NCBI GenBank assembly: GCA_019419725.1
Contig: DXZL01000044.1
Location: 1 to 10,864 of the forward strand
Source: Veillonella sp.
GTDB lineage: Bacteria; Bacillota; Negativicutes; Veillonellales; Veillonellaceae
Direction: 5' to 3'
Length of the DNA stretch: 10,864 nucleotides
This document shows, piece after piece, positions 6,352 to 10,864 of the stretch (position 1 is its first letter; each line of letters opens with the position of its first letter). Below the pieces are notes generated by a model, which worked only from the letters and a program-made list of their open reading frames with translations, was not told where the DNA came from and ran no database searches. The translations under genes were made by a program, and so were the position numbers.

Positions 6352-7031
6352 TAAAAAACTTTTACGATCTACCACAAGAGTTGCAGTGTGAAGAGGTGCG
6401 TCCATACTTTGAAATATTGAATCAAAGACGAACAAGTCTTCTTTGTAAAAGCATATTTGACCGTGTTATAGCCGCTGGTATGCTCATTGTTTTAAGTCCT
6501 GTATTTTTGGTGCTAGCCATCATGATTAAACGAGATAGCGAAGGGGAGGTCTTCTTCCGCCAAACTCGGGTGACGCAATATGGTCGTACCTTTGGTATCT
6601 ATAAATTTCGTACCATGGTAAAAAATGCGGAATCATTAGGTGCTCAGGTGACATCACAAAATGATATGCGCGTTACAAAGGTAGGCAACATGCTTCGTAG
6701 CTGTCGTCTTGATGAATTGCCTCAGCTAATCAATATCCTATTAGGAGATATGAGCTTTGTTGGTACAAGACCAGAGGTGCCTCGTTATGTGGCGGCTTAC
6801 ACAAATGAAATGAAAGCAACTTTGTTATTACCAGCAGGGGTAACAAGTATTGCAAGTATTGCTTATAAAGATGAAGATCAACTTTTACGAAATGCTAAAA
6901 ATGTTGATGAAGTGTATATCAATGAGGTTTTACCAGGCAAAATGGCTTGGAATTTAAAGAGTATTAAAGAGTTTTCTTTTTTACAAGATATTAAAACGAT
7001 GGTTGATACCGTACTAGCTGTTTTACGTTAA
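6345..7031 (+). CDS. initiating sugar-phosphate transferase (PglC/WcaJ-type phosphoglycosyl transferase)
   Basis: Monotopic phosphoglycosyl transferase that moves a sugar phosphate from its UDP donor to undecaprenyl phosphate at the cytosolic face of the inner membrane, starting each repeat unit. The 228 residues have the bacterial sugar transferase core. A re-entrant hydrophobic helix lies at about 39-61 with Ser51-Pro52 at the kink. KFRTM is at 87-91. The catalytic dyad is Asp123-Glu124 in RLDELPQLINILLGDMSFVG, and GTRPEVP is at 140-146. It is the short PglC-like form without extra transmembrane segments. It has about 33 extra residues at the N-terminus, and the usual PGITG motif is replaced by PAGVTSIAS (163-171). 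ATG 6345 overlaps the aminotransferase stop. Being beside 4-amino-sugar genes suggests, but does not prove, that its donor is that amino sugar, as for PglC and related enzymes. Confidence 0.92.
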   Translation: MLVKNFYDLPQELQCEEVRPYFEILNQRRTSLLCKSIFDRVIAAGMLIVLSPVFLVLAIMIKRDSEGEVFFRQTRVTQYGRTFGIYKFRTMVKNAESLGAQVTSQNDMRVTKVGNMLRSCRLDELPQLINILLGDMSFVGTRPEVPRYVAAYTNEMKATLLLPAGVTSIASIAYKDEDQLLRNAKNVDEVYINEVLPGKMAWNLKSIKEFSFLQDIKTMVDTVLAVLR

Positions 7032-7042
7032 GAGAGGTTCCT

Positions 7043-7909
7043 ATGAGTACATCTATGACAAAGGAAATACAAGAAAAAGAGCTTAGTATGTTGCTGTACT
7101 TTAAAGAGTTTTGTGACAAACATAATTTGCGCTTTTATCTCTGTGGCGGTGGCCTCATTGGGGCAATACGTCATAATGGCTTTATCCCTTGGGATGACGA
7201 CTTGGATTTATTTATGCCACGTCCAGATTACGAAAAGTTAGCTGAACTATGGCCTAAGTATGCAGATACAGAACGGTATACATATTGTCGTACGGATCGG
7301 CATCATATCTATCATGATGCAGGTGCTTCTATTAGAGATAATCATACGACATTTATTAATCGCCATAGTATGCATGAAGATATTTGTCATGGTTTAGCTC
7401 TTGAAATTATGCCTATTGATGGTTGTGCACCAGGGAAAATTAGCCGTACTTTACAACTTATGTGGGCTATGACCTTTGCACTTTTTAATGCACAACGTTT
7501 ACCGGATAATAAAGGTCCGATGTATCGTGCATTGGCAGGATGTATTTACAAGGTATTCTCTAGTCAGTCATTACGTTACCATATATGGCGCTTTGCAGAA
7601 AAGCAAATGACCAAATATGATTTCAATACGAGCAAGGAGTGTACTGAGTTAATTGGTAGTTTAAAAGGCATGAAGTTGCGTCATCCTCGAGAAGACTTTG
7701 CTTCTGTAGTATATAAAGACTTTGAAGGTCATCAGATACCTGTAATGAAAGGGTATGAAAGATATTTACGTCTTATTTGGGGAGACTATATGCAATTACC
7801 ACCAGTAGAACAGCGTGTAGCAAAACATGATGCTGTTTTTGCTGATTTACATACTCCTTACAAGGAGTATAGAGGCATACATTATGCCAAGAACGAAGCT
7901 CAACCTTAA
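7043..7909 (+). CDS. LicD-family phosphotransferase
   Basis: LicD proteins are nucleotidyltransferase-fold enzymes. Known members move phosphocholine, or in the eukaryotic relatives fukutin and FKRP ribitol 5-phosphate, from a CDP donor to a glycan. The 288-residue product shows the diagnostic block at 34-63: CGGGLIGAIRHNGFIPWDDD, then LDLFMPRPDYEKL. The metal-binding acidic run is DDDLD at 51-55. GLALEIMPIDG (117-127) corresponds to the family's second conserved strand. The C-terminal YLRLIWGDYMQLPPVEQR (241-258) is also typical. No membrane segment is obvious. AGAGAGG (7031-7037) starts on the last base of the preceding stop codon and sits 5 bases before the ATG. The TarI-like cytidylyltransferase next door suggests its donor is a CDP-polyol or CDP-sugar made locally rather than CDP-choline; no choline kinase or uptake gene is in the window. 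The acceptor is unknown. Confidence 0.9.
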   Translation: MSTSMTKEIQEKELSMLLYFKEFCDKHNLRFYLCGGGLIGAIRHNGFIPWDDDLDLFMPRPDYEKLAELWPKYADTERYTYCRTDRHHIYHDAGASIRDNHTTFINRHSMHEDICHGLALEIMPIDGCAPGKISRTLQLMWAMTFALFNAQRLPDNKGPMYRALAGCIYKVFSSQSLRYHIWRFAEKQMTKYDFNTSKECTELIGSLKGMKLRHPREDFASVVYKDFEGHQIPVMKGYERYLRLIWGDYMQLPPVEQRVAKHDAVFADLHTPYKEYRGIHYAKNEAQP

Positions 7910-7918
7910 GGAGGGCCT

Positions 7919-8641
7919 ATGAAACGAATAGCAGTAATCTTTGCGGGTGGCGTAGGTGCTCGAATGAATAACAGCAAGACGCCAAAACAGTTTCTAGAAT
8001 GGAACGGTAGACCTATTTTGATTCAAACTTTAGATGTGTTTGAACAAACCGACTCTATTGACGGCATTGTTTTAGCTTGCAAAGCAGAGTGGATTGATCA
8101 TACTAAAAACCTCATCAAAGAGGCTGGTTTACAAAAAATTGTATCCATTGTTCCAGGTGGAGACAGTGCTTTAGACTCTCAATATAATGGATTGGCAGAG
8201 GCAAAACGATTATTTCCTAATGAAGAGGTTACCGTATTGATTCACGATGGTGTTAGACCACTTGTGGATAAGGCAACAATAGAGAGGAATATTGAATCTG
8301 TAGAAACAAAGGGTTCTGCTATTACAGTTACACCTGCTATTGAAACCGTTATGGTTACAGATAATGGTTCTATAAACCGAATTTTAAATCGTAGTGAATG
8401 CCTTATGGCAAAAGCACCTCAAAGCTTTAAACTAGATGATATTTTATCGGTTCATGATAGAGCTAAAGCAGAAGGTATCCATAATTTTATAGATTCTGCA
8501 TCCATGATGATGCATTATGGATACACCTTGTATCCAGTATTAGGAGAAACAGAAAATATAAAGATTACTACACCATCTGATTATTATATGTTCACAGGTA
8601 TTATTAAAAACCGTGAATTAGGAGGATTACAAGATGAGTAA
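7919..8641 (+). CDS. TarI/IspD-family cytidylyltransferase (CDP-polyol or CDP-sugar synthesis)
   Basis: Expected to join CTP with a sugar- or polyol-phosphate, giving a CDP donor; D-ribitol 5-phosphate is the best-known substrate in this branch. The 240 residues match the family. The CTP-binding N-terminus reads FAGGVGARMNNSKTPKQFL (8-26), keeping Arg15 and Lys23 as the likely catalytic pair. Further blocks are GGDSALDSQYNGL (80-92), HDGVRP (109-114), AKAPQSF (164-170) and KITTPSD (215-221). Several stretches (AEWIDHTKNLI, PQSF with a short C-tail) look closer, from memory, to TarI than to the isoprenoid enzyme IspD. The usual Arg in the GGxxR block is Ala84. Automatic annotation may call it IspD; its place between LicD and an SDR gene argues for a role in the polymer. 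AAGGAGG (7908-7914) overlaps the LicD stop codon, and its 3' end overlaps the next gene by 8 bases. Confidence 0.85.
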   Translation: MKRIAVIFAGGVGARMNNSKTPKQFLEWNGRPILIQTLDVFEQTDSIDGIVLACKAEWIDHTKNLIKEAGLQKIVSIVPGGDSALDSQYNGLAEAKRLFPNEEVTVLIHDGVRPLVDKATIERNIESVETKGSAITVTPAIETVMVTDNGSINRILNRSECLMAKAPQSFKLDDILSVHDRAKAEGIHNFIDSASMMMHYGYTLYPVLGETENIKITTPSDYYMFTGIIKNRELGGLQDE

Positions 8642-9683
8642 TTCCGTTATTAAACGCGAGTTAACAGCTTTATTACAAGACAAAGAGTACTTTGAATTCC
8701 TCCGCCATCAGCGCATTCTTGTGACAGGTGCGACGGGACTTATTGGCTCTATGTTTATAAAATTGCTTATACTTGCCAATGAGACTTTTAACTTGGACAT
8801 AAAGGTAATAGGTCATGTACGAAGTCATGATAAAGCACAGGCTATATTAGGTAACTACTTAGATAATGATTCCATTACACTTATTGATGGTGCTTTAGAA
8901 TCTATTGACGTACCTTGTGACTATATCTTACATGGTGCTGCACCAACACAATCTAAATTCTTTATGGAGCATCCTGTAGAAACTATTCGTACATCAATTC
9001 ATGGTACTGAAGCTATGTTAGAGCTCGGACATCATAAAACGGTAAAAAAACTTGTGTACTTATCGAGTATGGAACAGTATGGTGTACCCTATGAATCCGG
9101 ACAAGTGATGACAGAAGAACGATTAGGGTATTTAGATCATTTAAATATTCGTAGTTCTTATTCTGAAAGTAAGAGATTATGTGAGTGTTATTGTAAGTCC
9201 TATGCTGTAGAATTTGGAGTTCCTGCTGTTATAGCTAGACTTGCTCAAACCTTTGGACCAGGTGTTCCCGTATCTGATAATCGTGTATTCATGCAGTTTA
9301 CTAAGAGTGCTCTACGAAATGAAAATATTATTCTTCATACAAAAGGTGACTCCATGTCGAATTATTGCTATATTACTGATGCATTAACGGGCATTTTAAC
9401 CCTCATGAAGGATGGCGAAGCTGGTGAAGCATATAATATTTGTCATGATGAGGAAACTCGCTCCATAGCAAGTATTGCGCATCTAGTAGCTACACATGTA
9501 AGTCATGGAAAAAGTGAAGTAGTTTTTGACATTCCAGAAGATGTACAGGGTTTGGGATACGCACCGACAGTTCACATGTTCTTAAGCTCTAAGAAGTTGA
9601 AATCTTTAGGTTGGCAGCCTAAAGTGTCAATGGCACAAGCCTATGTAAGACTTGCAGAATATATCCAAGAGGAAGGCTTATGA
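8634..9683 (+). CDS. NAD(P)-dependent extended SDR epimerase/dehydratase/reductase
   Basis: Extended short-chain dehydrogenase family enzyme of 349 residues. Seen: an about 27-residue N-terminal lead, ILVTGATGLIGSMF with the dinucleotide motif TGATGLIG at 31-38, HGAAPTQSK near 100-108, the catalytic strand YLSSMEQYG (142-150) with Ser144/145, Tyr176 and Lys180 in YSESK, and ARLAQTFGPG (201-210). These are the complete parts of an active enzyme. The substrate is not evident. It overlaps the cytidylyltransferase gene by 8 bases and the glycosyltransferase by 4, so it probably acts on the same precursor. It might reduce or epimerise a pentose or hexose phosphate before CDP activation, or modify the CDP-linked product. 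The usual TarI partner, TarJ, belongs to the unrelated zinc-type dehydrogenases, so this is not TarJ. GGAGG (8621-8625) lies 8 bases before the ATG. Confidence 0.85.
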   Translation: MSNSVIKRELTALLQDKEYFEFLRHQRILVTGATGLIGSMFIKLLILANETFNLDIKVIGHVRSHDKAQAILGNYLDNDSITLIDGALESIDVPCDYILHGAAPTQSKFFMEHPVETIRTSIHGTEAMLELGHHKTVKKLVYLSSMEQYGVPYESGQVMTEERLGYLDHLNIRSSYSESKRLCECYCKSYAVEFGVPAVIARLAQTFGPGVPVSDNRVFMQFTKSALRNENIILHTKGDSMSNYCYITDALTGILTLMKDGEAGEAYNICHDEETRSIASIAHLVATHVSHGKSEVVFDIPEDVQGLGYAPTVHMFLSSKKLKSLGWQPKVSMAQAYVRLAEYIQEEGL

Positions 9684-10747
9684 AAAAGGAAATAATTATT
9701 GTTACCATCTCCCTCGGTAATGATGGAGCTGAACGTATTTTAACAGAGTTAGCTCGTCAGTGGGTGCATGATGGTCACCATATTACGGTTATCCAAACAA
9801 GCCCTAATCGTTATGGTAATGAATATGCTTTAGAGGAAGGTATTGAACAAATTCAAATTCATACTACAAGCTCTAATAAAGTAATTCGCTTTATTCAGGA
9901 AATTAAAGAGCTGATCAAGATTTTGAAGACAAGACCTAACGCAACATGCTTATCGTTTTTGTCGGCATCGAGCTTTATTCTCGCCATTAGCTCTTGGTTT
10001 GTGAAGAATCGCATCGTCTTTTCGGAGCGAAATAATCCGCGTAAGGTGCCTATTGGTTGGCATCAACAAGCGTTGCGTAATTTTGCCTTTCGCTTTGCTG
10101 ATGCGTTAGTATTCCAAACTGAGGATGCTCGTTCATATTTCCCTGAATCTGTACAAAAGCGTGGTGTTATCATTCCAAATCCTATTAATGGTAAACTGCC
10201 ACCACCAATAGAAGGGGAACGTGAGAAGACAATTGTTACGGCTTGTCGATTACATCCGCAAAAGAATTTGCCTATGATGATTAATGCTTTTAGTATGCTG
10301 GCAGATGAGTTTCCAGAGTATAAACTTGTCATTTATGGTCAAGGTGTTTTAGAGGATGAATTACGTGCTCAAATTAAATCTCTTAATTTAGAGGATAGAA
10401 TTTTATTGCCTGGCTTTGCTAGTAATATTTTAGAGAAGGTCGCACCTTGCTCTATGTATGTTTCATCATCTGATTTTGAAGGTATTTCAAACTCTATGTT
10501 AGAAGCACTTGGCATGGGCTTGCCTGCTGTAGTTACAGACTGTCCAGTAGGTGGTGCTCGTATGGTAATAAATAGTGGAGAAAATGGTATCTTGGTACCT
10601 GTAGGAGATACGAAGGCTATGTATGAAGCTATGCGCAGTATTCTGAAAGACCCTGCATTAGCAGCAAAACTTTCACAAGAAGCCATTAAGGTGCGTGATA
10701 AATTTCCATTATATAAAATTGCTAAACGTTGGTTAGATGTTTTATGA
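9680..10747 (+). CDS. GT4-type (group 1) glycosyltransferase
   Basis: GT-B fold retaining glycosyltransferase expected to add a sugar to the lipid-linked repeat unit on the cytosolic side. The 355 residues are a normal length. The N-terminal domain starts with IIIVTISLGNDGAERILTEL, the usual acceptor-side glycine loop. The donor-binding C-terminal domain contains VTACRLHPQKN (186-196), LVIYGQG (216-222), RILLPGFASN (240-249) and DFEGISNSMLEALGMGLP (265-282). Glu267 and Glu275 form the EX7E pair. The sugar donor and linkage cannot be read by eye. Its ATG overlaps the SDR stop as ATGA, with GAGG at 9669-9672 as ribosome-binding site. This is the only ordinary glycosyltransferase seen, so a repeat unit of more than two sugars would need genes beyond the window. 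Confidence 0.92.
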   Translation: MKKEIIIVTISLGNDGAERILTELARQWVHDGHHITVIQTSPNRYGNEYALEEGIEQIQIHTTSSNKVIRFIQEIKELIKILKTRPNATCLSFLSASSFILAISSWFVKNRIVFSERNNPRKVPIGWHQQALRNFAFRFADALVFQTEDARSYFPESVQKRGVIIPNPINGKLPPPIEGEREKTIVTACRLHPQKNLPMMINAFSMLADEFPEYKLVIYGQGVLEDELRAQIKSLNLEDRILLPGFASNILEKVAPCSMYVSSSDFEGISNSMLEALGMGLPAVVTDCPVGGARMVINSGENGILVPVGDTKAMYEAMRSILKDPALAAKLSQEAIKVRDKFPLYKIAKRWLDVL

Positions 10748-10752
10748 GTTGT

Positions 10753-10759
10753 AAGGAGG
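10753..10759 (+). promoter_or_regulatory. strong ribosome-binding site for the truncated last gene
   Basis: AAGGAGG lies 7 bases before TTG at 10767, the best match to the Shine-Dalgarno consensus in the second half of the window. It begins 5 bases after the glycosyltransferase stop, and an open frame follows to the window edge. It is the main evidence that a gene starts here. Confidence 0.7.
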
Positions 10760-10766
10760 AGAACCA

Positions 10767-10864
10767 TTGAAGTTAAATATTACGGCTATTGCTGACCGCA
10801 TGATATGGTTCATAACTCTAATATTTTTAGTGTTGTCGTTGACCATTTCCTTTGCCCTTGGCGA
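10767..10864 (+). CDS. 5' end of a membrane protein, possibly O-antigen polymerase/ligase
   Basis: Partial gene cut by the right edge; 32 codons are visible from TTG 10767. The protein starts MKLNITAIADRMIW and continues into a strongly hydrophobic stretch (FITLIFLVLSLTISFALG), clearly a first transmembrane helix. A short amphipathic lead with Ala-Asp before the first helix is seen in many O-antigen ligase/polymerase (Wzy/WaaL) proteins. A polymerase is also the expected next member of this operon, since none is present upstream. A flippase or another membrane protein is equally compatible with so little sequence. Start choice rests on the strong ribosome-binding site; ATG at 10800 is a weaker alternative inside the same frame. 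Confidence 0.6.
   Translation, partial: MKLNITAIADRMIWFITLIFLVLSLTISFALG

Noticed and set aside
7919..8641. Housekeeping IspD of isoprenoid synthesis
   Set aside because: Embedded between LicD and SDR genes with overlaps, with TarI-like stretches and an altered GGxxR block; not fully excluded without knowing whether the genome has another IspD.
10063..10767. Two minus-strand open frames (10063-10332 and 10369-10767)
   Set aside because: Both are opposite the glycosyltransferase with its intact EX7E motif; neither product resembles a known protein.
1..10864. Insertion sequences, CRISPR arrays, phage genes, rRNA or attachment sites
   Set aside because: No transposase motif, long terminal inverted repeats, spaced repeats or integrase gene was found on reading either strand.

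Overview
The window is the 5' part of a surface-polysaccharide (capsule-type) operon. All eleven genes lie on the + strand, from an outer-membrane export protein at 291 to a membrane-protein gene cut by the right edge at 10864. The DNA is AT-rich. Ribosome-binding sites are strong and Firmicute-like (AAGGAGG, AGAGGT, AAGGGGG), and some starts are TTG or GTG. Yet the first gene encodes a secreted Wza/OPX-type protein, which only makes sense in a cell with an outer membrane. A diderm Firmicute (Negativicutes) fits best, with Veillonella my first guess. This is inferred from style and gene content, not from a database match.

Layout: 1-290 is an AT-rich leader with no convincing gene. It holds a short direct repeat, a possible extended -10 promoter and a 29-bp near-palindrome. 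291-5076 carries the export and chain-length module: OPX protein, membrane-bound UDP-sugar 4,6-dehydratase, Wzz/GumC-type co-polymerase, and a separate CpsD/CapB-type P-loop protein. 5152-7031 carries a DegT-type sugar aminotransferase and the phosphoglycosyl transferase that probably starts each repeat unit on the lipid carrier. 7043-9683 is a tightly coupled trio of LicD-family phosphotransferase, TarI/IspD-type cytidylyltransferase and extended SDR enzyme. 9680-10747 is a GT4-type glycosyltransferase. At 10767 a membrane protein begins, possibly the polymerase or ligase.

How they may work together: the 4,6-dehydratase and aminotransferase would make a UDP-4-amino-4,6-dideoxy-HexNAc. The phosphoglycosyl transferase would load this or a related sugar phosphate onto undecaprenyl phosphate. 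The cytidylyltransferase and SDR would supply a CDP-activated polyol or sugar phosphate, which LicD would attach to the growing unit. The co-polymerase and OPX protein would control chain length and export. No flippase, acetyltransferase or certain polymerase is visible, so the locus continues beyond 10864.

The most unusual points are the CpsD-like protein, which has lost the Walker A lysine, the second Walker A' aspartate and the C-terminal tyrosines, and the LicD + TarI-like + SDR trio next to 4-amino-sugar genes. Together these suggest a phosphate-bearing, possibly zwitterionic polymer.
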